A DNA stretch of 11,518 nt from JBOHHM01 sp050725495 (GCA_050725495.1 JBOHHM010000183.1:1-11518), one strand, 5' to 3'. Positions 1 to 6,699 are shown, counted from the first letter of the stretch. The notes: generated by a model from the sequence alone, not told the origin. Numbers and translations: made by a program.

Positions 1-1626
1 ACCCTAACCCTCCCCCAGCGGGGGAGGGAACAAGAACTACACGCCGACCTGACCAACGCCTACACTCCCAGCTTCGGCCTGATGGGCCATGAGTCGCTGA
101 TCATGCAGCAGTCGGACATCGGCGCGATTGCCGACAGCATCAAGGACTGCCTGCGCTGCGGCAAGTGCAAACCGGTCTGCGCCACCCATGTGCCGCGCGC
201 CAACCTGCTGTACAGCCCGCGCAACAAGATCCTCGCGACCTCGCTGCTGATCGAAGCCTTCCTGTATGAAGAGCAGACGCGCCGCGGCGTCTCGATCAAG
301 CACTGGGAGGAATTCGAGGATGTGGCCGACCACTGCACGGTCTGCCACAAATGCCTCTCGCCCTGTCCGGTCGACATCGACTTCGGCGATGTGTCGATGA
401 ACATGCGCAACCTGTTGCGCAAAATGGGACAGAAGTCCTTCCGCCCCGGCAACGCGGCGGCCATGTTCTTCCTGAACGCGACCAACCCGGAGACCATCAA
501 GCTGATGCGCTCGGCCATGGTCGATGTGGGCTTCAAGGCCCAGCGGCTGGCCAACGACCTGCTGCGCGGCCTGGCGAAATCGCAGACCGCCAAGCCGCCG
601 GCCACCGTGGGCAAGGCGCCGGTGAAGGAGCAGGTGATCCACTTCATCAACAAGAAGATGCCCGGGGGCCTGCCGAAGAAAACGGCGCGCGCCCTGCTCG
701 ACATCGAGGACAAGGACTACGTGCCCATCATCCGCAACCCGAAGGCGACCACCGCGGAGACGGAAGCGGTGTTCTACTTCCCCGGCTGCGGCTCGGAGCG
801 GTTGTTTTCGCAGGTGGGCCTGGCCACGCAGGCCATGCTCTGGCATGCCGGCGTGCAAACCGTGCTGCCGCCAGGTTACCTGTGTTGCGGCTACCCGCAG
901 CGCGGCTCGGGCCAGTATGACAAGGCCGAGAAAATCATCACCGACAACCGCGTGCTGTTCCACCGCGTGGCCAACACGCTGAACTATCTGGACATCAAGA
1001 CCGTGGTGGTGAGCTGCGGCACCTGCTACGACCAGCTGCAGGGCTACGAGTTCGACAAGATCTTCCCCGGCTCGCGCATCATCGACATCCACGAGTACCT
1101 GCTGGAAAAGGGAATCACGTTACGTGATTCCCTTTCGGCGGAGGCTAACTTCAGCGAAGCTGAAGTTAAGCGAAGCGGCCGGAGCCAAAAGGGCACCACC
1201 GCCTACCTCTATCACGACCCCTGCCACAGCCCGATGAAGCTGCAGGAGCCGATGAAGACGGTCAAGGCCCTGGTCGGCGACAACGTGCTCAAGAGCGAGC
1301 GTTGCTGCGGCGAATCGGGCTTGCTGGGCGTGAGCCGGCCCGACATCGCGACGCAGGTGCGTTTTCGCAAGGAGGAGGAGCTGCGCAAGGGCGAGGCCGC
1401 GCTGCGCGAATCGGGACAGGTGGGCGCGAACGAAAACGTCAAGATCCTGACCAGCTGCCCCAGCTGCCTGCAGGGCCTGTCGCGCTACGGCAATGATTTG
1501 CAGAACGGCCTGCTCGAAGCCGACTACATCGTGGTCGAGATGGCCAACCAGATTCTGGGTGAGCAGTGGATGCCCGCCTATGTGGAAGCCGCCAATGCCG
1601 GTGGCATTGAGCGTGTTCTGGTGTGA
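1..1626 (+). CDS. FAD-linked oxidoreductase / Fe-S protein, C-terminal part (partial at 5' end)
   Basis: The reading frame is open from base 1 with no stop, so the true start lies outside the window; the ATG at 82 is probably internal. The visible 541 residues hold two CxxCxxCxxxC 4Fe-4S motifs (cysteines coded at about 148-180 and 334-366) and two CCG-type cysteine-rich modules: the first with GCGSERLF, LCCGYP and SCGTC (about 772-1029), the second with YHDPCH, ERCCGESG and TSCPSC (about 1210-1470). This order matches the C-terminal half of large FAD-binding_4/FAD-oxidase fusions (DUF3683-type, D-lactate/glycolate dehydrogenase-like) in Betaproteobacteria, which presumably pass electrons from a hydroxy acid through Fe-S clusters to quinone. 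The substrate cannot be told from this part. Odd: about 27 residues coded by a palindromic element sit between the two CCG modules (1106-1193), and another hairpin is coded at 8-28. The stop is 3 nt before the HIT gene, suggesting co-transcription. Confidence 0.88.
   Translation, partial: TLTLPQRGREQELHADLTNAYTPSFGLMGHESLIMQQSDIGAIADSIKDCLRCGKCKPVCATHVPRANLLYSPRNKILATSLLIEAFLYEEQTRRGVSIKHWEEFEDVADHCTVCHKCLSPCPVDIDFGDVSMNMRNLLRKMGQKSFRPGNAAAMFFLNATNPETIKLMRSAMVDVGFKAQRLANDLLRGLAKSQTAKPPATVGKAPVKEQVIHFINKKMPGGLPKKTARALLDIEDKDYVPIIRNPKATTAETEAVFYFPGCGSERLFSQVGLATQAMLWHAGVQTVLPPGYLCCGYPQRGSGQYDKAEKIITDNRVLFHRVANTLNYLDIKTVVVSCGTCYDQLQGYEFDKIFPGSRIIDIHEYLLEKGITLRDSLSAEANFSEAEVKRSGRSQKGTTAYLYHDPCHSPMKLQEPMKTVKALVGDNVLKSERCCGESGLLGVSRPDIATQVRFRKEEELRKGEAALRESGQVGANENVKILTSCPSCLQGLSRYGNDLQNGLLEADYIVVEMANQILGEQWMPAYVEAANAGGIERVLV
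8..28. repeat. Perfect 9-bp inverted repeat at window edge, inside coding frame
   Basis: CCCTCCCCC (8-16) and GGGGGAGGG (20-28) are exact reverse complements around the loop AGC, preceded by ACCCTAA. The tract is read in frame as Thr-Leu-Thr-Leu-Pro-Gln-Arg-Gly-Arg-Glu, a low-complexity stretch unlike the conserved residues that follow (DLTNAYTPSFGLMGHESL). By memory, C-rich/G-rich hairpins of this style are dispersed repeats in many proteobacterial genomes. The left part is cut by the window, so its full extent is unknown. Confidence 0.55.
1106..1193. repeat. In-frame palindromic insertion element (candidate)
   Basis: The element begins and ends with the direct repeat AAAAGGG (1106-1112 and 1187-1193), offset by 81 nt, which is 27 codons. 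Inside is a hairpin with 14-bp arms and one unpaired base (AAAGGGAATCACGT at 1107-1120, T, ACGTGATTCCCTTT at 1122-1135). A second hairpin has arms AACTTCAGC at 1147-1155 and GCTGAAGTT at 1159-1167, with a GAA loop. Removing 81 nt restores LLEKG-TTAYLYHDPCH, which reads straight into the second CCG module. I infer a mobile or dispersed palindromic element tolerated in an interdomain linker. The direct repeat may be a target duplication or part of the element, since AAAGGG also forms the outer stem. Confidence 0.65.
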
Positions 1627-1629
1627 GTC

Positions 1630-2079
1630 GTGAAGCTCGCAGGCTGTGCGCTCTGTGAGTCGGCCGGCGGGGCGACCGTTTTTCAGGGCGCGAAGTTTCG
1701 CGTGATCCGCGCCGACGAAGCGGGTTTCCCGGCGTTTTATCGCCTGGTCTGGAGCGAGCATGTGGCCGAGTTCTCGGACCTGCCGTCCCACGACCGGCTG
1801 CTGTGCATGGAGGCCGTGGCGCTGATCGAGCAGGCATTGCGCGAGCAGCTGCAACCCACCAAGGTCAACCTCGCGACGCTGGGCAATGTGGTGCCGCACC
1901 TGCATTGGCATGTGATCGCGCGCTTTGACTGGGACAGCCACTTTCCGGCTCCGGTCTGGGCGCAGGCTGTGCGCCAGAGCCCGCCCGAGCGGCTGACGGC
2001 GCTGCGGGCCCGTCTGGCGGCGCTGGATCAGGACATCGAGCGCCGCCTCGGCGGTTTGGCTGCCGCCGAGCCCTTGTGA
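1630..2079 (+). CDS. HIT-family nucleotide hydrolase-like protein
   Basis: A 149-residue protein with the histidine triad H90-L-H92-W-H94-V in the context GNVVPHLHWHVIAR, the signature of the HIT fold (nucleoside monophosphate hydrolase/transferase family, probably cytosolic). The middle His of the triad is the nucleophile in characterised members. A CxxC pair (C6, C9) near the N-terminus could bind a metal, as in some HIT proteins. The GTG at 1630 is the only sensible start: an in-frame stop (the TGA of the preceding gene, 1624-1626) lies one codon upstream, and the next in-frame Met is residue 60. The 3-nt spacing to the upstream gene and 30 nt to the DUF971 gene suggest an operon. The physiological substrate is unknown. 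Confidence 0.88.
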   Translation: MKLAGCALCESAGGATVFQGAKFRVIRADEAGFPAFYRLVWSEHVAEFSDLPSHDRLLCMEAVALIEQALREQLQPTKVNLATLGNVVPHLHWHVIARFDWDSHFPAPVWAQAVRQSPPERLTALRARLAALDQDIERRLGGLAAAEPL

Positions 2080-2109
2080 CAACTTTCGATTTTGAACAGG
2101 TCATCCACC

Positions 2110-2523
2110 ATGGCAGGTTTGCGAGCAGGGGGGCCGACGCCCCAGTCCTTGACGGTCCACAGCCAGTCCCGGGTGCTGGAGGTGGTGTTTTCCGATGGCG
2201 CCGCGTTCCGGATCCCGTTTGAGCTGATGCGCGTGTACTCGCCGTCGGCCGAAGTCCAGGGCCATGGTCCGGGTCAGGAAATCCTGCAGACCGGCAAGCG
2301 CAACGTGGAGCTCGAGACGCTGGAGCCCGTGGGCAACTACGCCGTGCAGCCCACTTTTTCGGATGGGCACAACACCGGCATTTTTTCCTGGGACTACCTC
2401 TACTTTCTGGGCTCCCAGCAGGACAAGCTCTGGGCCGACTACGCGGCGCGCCTCGCGGCAGCCGGCCTGGAGCGTGACGCACCCATGCCCGAGAAGCCCG
2501 GTCATGCCTGCGGCAGCCATTAG
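2110..2523 (+). CDS. DUF971 (gamma-butyrobetaine hydroxylase-like N-terminal domain) protein
   Basis: A 137-residue protein. The core VVFSDGAAFRIPFELMRVYSPSAEV (about residues 25-49) and the later motif FSDGHNTGIFSWDYLYFLG (83-101) fit the DUF971 family. The same small domain occurs at the N-terminus of gamma-butyrobetaine hydroxylases and in Fe-S-related proteins; the stand-alone bacterial form has no settled function. The ATG at 2110 is preceded by an ACAGG ribosome-binding site (2096-2100). A TTG at 2092 would add six residues but has no good site. The C-terminal tail ends GHACGSH, a Cys/His-containing tail that could bind metal (inference). It lies between the HIT gene and ubiE, a neighbourhood I recall as common in this bacterial group. 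Confidence 0.85.
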   Translation: MAGLRAGGPTPQSLTVHSQSRVLEVVFSDGAAFRIPFELMRVYSPSAEVQGHGPGQEILQTGKRNVELETLEPVGNYAVQPTFSDGHNTGIFSWDYLYFLGSQQDKLWADYAARLAAAGLERDAPMPEKPGHACGSH

Positions 2524-2560
2524 GCCGCATCCTCGTTACGTTTGCGCACCATTGCGGTAA

Positions 2561-2624
2561 CTATCGATTTGATAGCAAATAACGCCATTTTTGTGCGGAC
2601 TAGCGCCTGATTTTCATTAAAATC
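2561..2624. repeat. Degenerate intergenic repeat with short inverted repeats, upstream of ubiE
   Basis: Two short inverted repeats bracket an AT-rich island in otherwise GC-rich DNA: CTATC GATTT GATAG (2561-2575) and GATTTT CATT AAAATC (2609-2624), with the segment ACTAGCGCCTGATTTT between. The pattern (GATAGC, then a GCTAG-like core, then GCCTGATTTT) resembles a short repeat I remember as scattered between genes in Comamonadaceae genomes; this is recall, not a search. TAAAAT at 2618-2623 could also serve as a -10 box for ubiE, but no good -35 is seen. The whole gap 2524-2694 holds no gene. Confidence 0.4.
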
Positions 2625-2694
2625 GCGACAAATTCCCCGATGTGGTGCGGGGTTGTCCGCGCCCCCGCGCCCTTTCCCCTCTAGCATTGCCAGC

Positions 2695-3426
2695 ATGACG
2701 ACAACGCATTTCGGTTTTCAATCGGTCGACGAGAACGACAAGGCCCGCCGCGTGCGCGGCGTGTTTGACTCGGTCGCGCCCAACTACGACCTGATGAACG
2801 ACCTGATGTCCATGGGCCTGCACCGGGCCTGGAAGGCCTACACCGTGATGCTGGCTGACGTTCGCGAGGGCTATGAGGTGCTCGATATCGCGGGCGGCAC
2901 CGGCGACCTGGCCCTGGCGTTTTCCAAAAAGGTGGGCAAGACAGGGCGCGTGGTGCACACCGACATCAATGCTGCCATGCTCAGCACGGGTCGCGACCGC
3001 CTGCTGGACGCCGGCGTGGCCCTGCCCACGGCGGTTTGCGATGCGGAACAGCTGCCGTTTCCGAGCAACCATTTCGACGTGGTGAGCGTGGCCTTCGGCC
3101 TGCGCAACATGACGCACAAGGACGCGGCGCTGGCCGAGATGTGCCGCGTGCTCAAGCCCGGCGGCAAGCTGCTGGTGCTGGAGTTCTCCAAGGTGGCGCG
3201 GCCGCTGGAGAAGGCCTACGACTGGTATTCGTTCAAGGTGCTGCCGCGCCTGGGCAAGCTGGTGGCCGGTGACGATGCGAGCTACCGCTACCTGGCCGAG
3301 TCGATCCGCATGCACCCTTCGCAGGAAGAGCTCAAGGCCCTGATGAAGAAAGGTGGTTTCGGCCATGTGGACTATCACAACCTCACGGGCGGGGTGGTGG
3401 CATTGCATGTTGGAATCAAGTGTTGA
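2695..3426 (+). CDS. ubiE: Ubiquinone/menaquinone biosynthesis C-methyltransferase UbiE
   Basis: A 243-residue SAM-dependent methyltransferase of ubiquinone synthesis (C-methylation of 2-polyprenyl-6-methoxy-1,4-benzoquinol; the same enzyme makes menaquinone from demethylmenaquinone where present). Visible marks: FGFQSV near the start, VFDSVAPNYDLMNDLMS (23-39), SAM-binding motif VLDIAGGTGDLA (62-73), the acidic residue of HTDIN (88-92), AFGLRNMTHKD (133-143), RVLKPGGKLLVLEFS (151-165), SYRYLAESIRMHP (196-208) and the C-terminal NLTGGVVALHVG (229-240). The ATG at 2695 gives the usual family start and length. A TTG at 2653 would add 14 residues of unlikely sequence. No clear Shine-Dalgarno sits before the ATG. 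It heads the ubiE-Tim44-like-ubiJ-ubiB block. Confidence 0.96.
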   Translation: MTTTHFGFQSVDENDKARRVRGVFDSVAPNYDLMNDLMSMGLHRAWKAYTVMLADVREGYEVLDIAGGTGDLALAFSKKVGKTGRVVHTDINAAMLSTGRDRLLDAGVALPTAVCDAEQLPFPSNHFDVVSVAFGLRNMTHKDAALAEMCRVLKPGGKLLVLEFSKVARPLEKAYDWYSFKVLPRLGKLVAGDDASYRYLAESIRMHPSQEELKALMKKGGFGHVDYHNLTGGVVALHVGIKC

Positions 3427-3452
3427 TGAGTCAGAAATAACGGAGAAGTGAC

Positions 3453-4475
3453 ATGAAGTTCTGGTCTTTGGTTTTGGTGGGCTTTCTCGCGCTGGCAAGC
3501 CTGGATGCCGATGCGGCCCGGCGCCTGGGCGGCGGCAAGTCAGTTGGCAAGCAGTCGAGCAATGTGACGCAGCGTGAAGCGGCGCCAACGCCTGCGGCGC
3601 CCGGCGGGGCCACGCAAAACGCCACCAATGCAGCGGCCAAGCCGGCCCCGGCGCAAAACCCCGCCCCGGCGGCAGCGGCTGCGCAGCCGAAAAAACCCTG
3701 GGGCGCCATGCTCGGCGGCCTGGCCGCCGGCCTGGGCCTGGCCTGGCTGGCCCATTCGCTGGGGCTGGGCGAGGCCTTCGGCCAGTTTTTGCTGATTGGC
3801 TTGCTGGTCCTGGTGGTCATGGGGGTCATCGGCATGGTGATGCGTTCGCGAAAATCGCAGTCAGCCAGCTCCGGCAGCCCGTTCGCTTTTCAGGGCGCGG
3901 GTGGGGCGCCTGTGGCCGTCACGCCGCGCGAGTACAGCCCCAACAATGTGGGCAATGACGCCTCGGCCAGGCCCTGGGAGCGCAACACCGCAGCGTTCGA
4001 TCCGGCCCGGCCGCACGACAGCAGCGCCCGTCCGCACGACGCCGGCGTGGTCATTGGCTCGGCCCTGGCCGGCTCCCAGTCCTGGGACATCCCGGCTGGC
4101 TTTGACACCGCCGGTTTCCTGGCGGCGGCCAAGCGCAACTTCGTGACGTTGCAAGACGCCTGGGACCGCTCCGACCTTACTTCCCTGCACTCCATGATGA
4201 CCGACGCCATGGTGGGCGAAATCAAGACCCAGCTGGCCGAACGCGAAGCTCATCTCGACGGTCAGCCCAACAAGACCGATGTGGTCATGCTCGAAGCCCA
4301 GCTGCTGGGCATCGAGGATCTGGGCGATGACTACATGACCAGCGTGGAGTTCTCGGGCATGATCCGCGAGGAACCTTCGGCGGGCCCGAGCCCGTTCCGC
4401 GAAGTCTGGAACATGACCAAGCCCAAGAATGGGGCCACTGGCTGGCTGGTCGCGGGGGTACAGGCCCTGCAGTAG
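3453..4475 (+). CDS. Tim44-like domain membrane protein with signal peptide
   Basis: A 340-residue exported or membrane protein. Residues 1-21 look like a signal peptide (hydrophobic core LVLVGFLALASL, cleavage likely after DADA). Next come RRLGGGKSVGKQSSNVTQR (23-41), an Ala/Pro-rich linker (about 43-80), and hydrophobic Gly-rich then Leu/Val-rich stretches (about 84-130) giving one or two membrane segments ended by RSRK. A variable region with the near-repeat RPHDSSARPHD (186-196) precedes the soluble C-terminal domain (about 215-340; FLAAAKRNFVTLQDAWDRSDL, then FREVWNMTKP...GWLVAGVQ), which fits the Tim44/MRP-L45-like lipid-binding fold. The start is supported by GGAGAAG at 3442-3448. The gene is 26 nt after ubiE and upstream of ubiJ, so a link to membrane lipids or quinones is possible but unproven. 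Confidence 0.85.
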   Translation: MKFWSLVLVGFLALASLDADAARRLGGGKSVGKQSSNVTQREAAPTPAAPGGATQNATNAAAKPAPAQNPAPAAAAAQPKKPWGAMLGGLAAGLGLAWLAHSLGLGEAFGQFLLIGLLVLVVMGVIGMVMRSRKSQSASSGSPFAFQGAGGAPVAVTPREYSPNNVGNDASARPWERNTAAFDPARPHDSSARPHDAGVVIGSALAGSQSWDIPAGFDTAGFLAAAKRNFVTLQDAWDRSDLTSLHSMMTDAMVGEIKTQLAEREAHLDGQPNKTDVVMLEAQLLGIEDLGDDYMTSVEFSGMIREEPSAGPSPFREVWNMTKPKNGATGWLVAGVQALQ

Positions 4476-4502
4476 CGAACCGGGCCTGCAAGGCCAGCGC
4501 AG

Positions 4503-4526
4503 GTCGTGCCAAACGCAGGGCACGAC
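4503..4526 (+). terminator. Hairpin between Tim44-like gene and ubiJ (weak terminator candidate)
   Basis: GTCGTGCC (4503-4510) pairs exactly with GGCACGAC (4519-4526) around an 8-nt loop. Only a short CTTT follows, so it lacks a proper U-tract; it could be a weak terminator, an RNA-processing site or an mRNA-stabilising structure. It lies 25 nt before the ubiJ start codon. Confidence 0.35.
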
Positions 4527-4551
4527 GACTTTCAGGGAATAATCGGGGACT

Positions 4552-5091
4552 ATGGCAACACAGTCCCCTTTTTCCTTTCTGGACGGTTTTTTCGAGAAAC
4601 TGGGGGGTGGTCTGCCGCCCTGGCTGGTCGATGAGCTGCAACACCGTGCCGTGCTGTTCCTCAATCACGTGCTGATGCAGGAACAAGAGGCCACCAGCCG
4701 CCTGGTGCGGCAAAACGGCCGCGTGGTCCTGGCTCAATGGCGTGCCTTCACCGTCAAGCTGGTGGTGACGCCGGCCGGCCTGTTCGATGTGGCGCCCGCG
4801 CATGCCACGCCTGACCTGACCCTGGCCCTGACCGAGGAGTCGCCGGCGGAACTGGCCCAGTCAGCTGTGCGCGGCGACAAGCCGGCCTTGCGGATCGAGG
4901 GCGATGTCCAGTTCGCGTCGGAGATCCATTGGCTGGTCGATCATGTGCGCTGGGATGCGGAGGAAGACCTGTCGCGCCTGATCGGTGATGCACCGGCCCA
5001 TGCCCTGGGCCTGGCGGTGCAGCGCATGGTGGGGGGGCTGCGCCGTTTTGTCGCTGCGCGTTCGGGTGCGAACCCGGGCTTGAAAGCATGA
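4552..5091 (+). CDS. ubiJ: Ubiquinone biosynthesis accessory factor UbiJ (SCP2-like)
   Basis: A 179-residue protein with an SCP2-type lipid-binding region (about residues 25-125, including VLAQWRAFTVKLVVTPAGLF and LRIEGDVQFASEI) and a C-terminal helical part (about 130-170). In E. coli, UbiJ with UbiK is needed for aerobic ubiquinone synthesis and is thought to present lipid intermediates to the Ubi hydroxylase/methyltransferase complex. Identity rests on this fold plus its place directly before ubiB and after ubiE, the same order as the E. coli ubiE-ubiJ-ubiB operon apart from one inserted gene. The stop overlaps the ubiB start as ATGA (5088-5091), so translation is probably coupled. The ATG at 4552 follows a purine-rich GGGG at 4545-4548. 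Confidence 0.9.
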   Translation: MATQSPFSFLDGFFEKLGGGLPPWLVDELQHRAVLFLNHVLMQEQEATSRLVRQNGRVVLAQWRAFTVKLVVTPAGLFDVAPAHATPDLTLALTEESPAELAQSAVRGDKPALRIEGDVQFASEIHWLVDHVRWDAEEDLSRLIGDAPAHALGLAVQRMVGGLRRFVAARSGANPGLKA

Positions 5092-6656
5092 GGCGCTTGT
5101 TTCGCGGCATCTCCATCGTTTTGGTGATGCTGCGCTATGGTCTGGATGAACTGGTGCTCAGCAGTTTCCAGCATCCCGGGCTGCGGGCATTGGCCCGCAT
5201 CGTCGCGCTGGGGCGCAAGCTGAATGCCCCGCGCGGCCAGCGCCTGCGGGAGGCGCTGGAGCGCCTGGGGCCGATTTTCGTCAAGTTTGGCCAGGTGCTC
5301 TCGACCCGGCGCGACCTGCTGCCGGCCGACATCGCTGACGAGCTCGCGCGGCTGCAGGACCGCGTGCCGCCGTTCGACCCGGCCATCGCGGTGGCCACCA
5401 TCGAGCGTTCGTTTCGCAAGCCGCTGGGCGAGATCTTCGCCAGCTTCGAGCGCGAGCCGGTGGCCAGTGCCTCGATCGCGCAAGTCCATTTTGCCGTGCT
5501 CAAGGAGCGCCATGGCCATGAGCGCGAAGTCGCCGTCAAGGTGCTGCGCCCCGGCATGCTGCCGGTGATCGAGAAGGACCTGAGCCTGATGCGCATGATG
5601 GCGCATTGGGTCGAGGCCTTGTCGGCCGATGGCAAGCGCCTGAAGCCGCGCGAGGTGGTGGCCGAGTTCGACAAATACCTGCACGACGAGCTCGACCTGG
5701 TGCGCGAAGCGTCAAGTGCCGCGCAGCTGCGCCGCAACATGGAAGGCCTTGGCCTGGTGCAGATCCCGGAGATGATCTGGGACTACTGCATGCCCGATGT
5801 GCTGGTAATGGAGCGCATGAACGGCGTGCCCATCAGCCAGCTGGAGCGGCTGCGCGCGGCGGGGGTCGACATCCGCAAGCTCGCACGCGACGGCGTCACG
5901 ATTTTCTTCACCCAGGTGTTCCGTGACGGCTTTTTCCACGCGGACATGCACCCCGGCAATATCCAGGTCAGCCTCGAACCGGCCACGTTCGGGCGCTATA
6001 TCGCGCTGGACTTCGGCATCGTCGGCACCCTGACTGAGTACGACAAGGAGTACCTGGCGCAGAACTTCACGGCCTTCTTCCGGCGTGACTACAAGCGGGT
6101 GGCCGAGCTGCACATCGAATCGGGCTGGGTGCCGGCCAGCACGCGCGTGGACGAGCTGGAGTCGGCCATCCGCAGCGTCTGCGAGCCCTACTTCGACCGG
6201 CCCTTGAAGGAAATCTCGCTGGGCATGGTGCTGCTGCGCCTGTTCCAGACTTCCCGCCGTTTCCAGGTGGAAATCCAGCCCCAGCTCGTGCTGCTGCAAA
6301 AAACCCTGCTCAATATCGAGGGCCTGGGCCGCCAGCTTGATCCCGAGCTCGATCTCTGGAGCACGGCCAAGCCCTTTCTGGAGAAGTGGATGGTGGAGCA
6401 GCTGGGGCCGAAGAAGTTCATCGGCCAGCTCAAGAGCGAGGCGCCATATTTCGCCAAACTGCTGCCCGAGCTGCCCCGGCTGCTGCACGACTACCTCAAG
6501 CAGCGGCCGTCGGACGCCCGGCGCCAGGATCTGGAGGCGTTGCTGGCCGAACAAAGGCGCACCAACCGGTTGCTGCAAGGGCTGGTCTACGGCGGCATTG
6601 GCTTTGCATTGGGCCTGATCGCGATGCAGTTTTTGATTCGAATCCGGCTTTTTTAG
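5088..6656 (+). CDS. ubiB: UbiB, ABC1/ADCK-type ATPase-kinase-like protein of ubiquinone synthesis
   Basis: A 522-residue protein of normal family length. UbiB proteins are atypical protein-kinase-like membrane proteins needed for ubiquinone synthesis, now seen mainly as ATPases that help extract or deliver lipid intermediates. Visible: the family-specific KxGQ region FVKFGQVLSTRRDLLP (64-79), the Ala/Ser-rich nucleotide loop ASASIAQVH (126-134), the presumed lysine in AVKVLRPG (K151), the ExD motif in HDELDLVREA (199-208), hinge VMERMNG (240-246), catalytic-loop HADMHPGN (284-291) and the metal-binding DFG (308-310). The C-terminus carries a hydrophobic anchor (about 497-518). All key residues are present. 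It overlaps ubiJ by 4 nt. The next gene begins 43 nt downstream with no clear terminator between. Confidence 0.96.
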   Translation: MRRLFRGISIVLVMLRYGLDELVLSSFQHPGLRALARIVALGRKLNAPRGQRLREALERLGPIFVKFGQVLSTRRDLLPADIADELARLQDRVPPFDPAIAVATIERSFRKPLGEIFASFEREPVASASIAQVHFAVLKERHGHEREVAVKVLRPGMLPVIEKDLSLMRMMAHWVEALSADGKRLKPREVVAEFDKYLHDELDLVREASSAAQLRRNMEGLGLVQIPEMIWDYCMPDVLVMERMNGVPISQLERLRAAGVDIRKLARDGVTIFFTQVFRDGFFHADMHPGNIQVSLEPATFGRYIALDFGIVGTLTEYDKEYLAQNFTAFFRRDYKRVAELHIESGWVPASTRVDELESAIRSVCEPYFDRPLKEISLGMVLLRLFQTSRRFQVEIQPQLVLLQKTLLNIEGLGRQLDPELDLWSTAKPFLEKWMVEQLGPKKFIGQLKSEAPYFAKLLPELPRLLHDYLKQRPSDARRQDLEALLAEQRRTNRLLQGLVYGGIGFALGLIAMQFLIRIRLF

Positions 6657-6699
6657 CCTATCTTTTTCGCATAATGCCGTCCACGTTGAGGAGTGAGCC

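Noticed and set aside
1..16. Telomere-like ACCCTAACCCT at the window start
   Set aside because: Only two units, inside a coding frame and part of a hairpin; nothing else suggests a linear replicon end.
82..84. ATG at 82 as start of the first gene
   Set aside because: The frame is open upstream to base 1, and the residues before it (DLTNAYTPSFGL) look like part of the conserved family sequence; the gene continues outside the window.
4244..4250. GCGAAGC heptamer elsewhere in genes
   Set aside because: The heptamer also arises from ordinary Arg/Glu/Ala codons and is not inside a palindrome here, so it is not another copy of the element at 1106-1193.
6635..6648. GATTCGAATCCGGC, resembling a tRNA T-arm
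   Set aside because: It codes the last residues of UbiB and no cloverleaf can be built around it; chance similarity.
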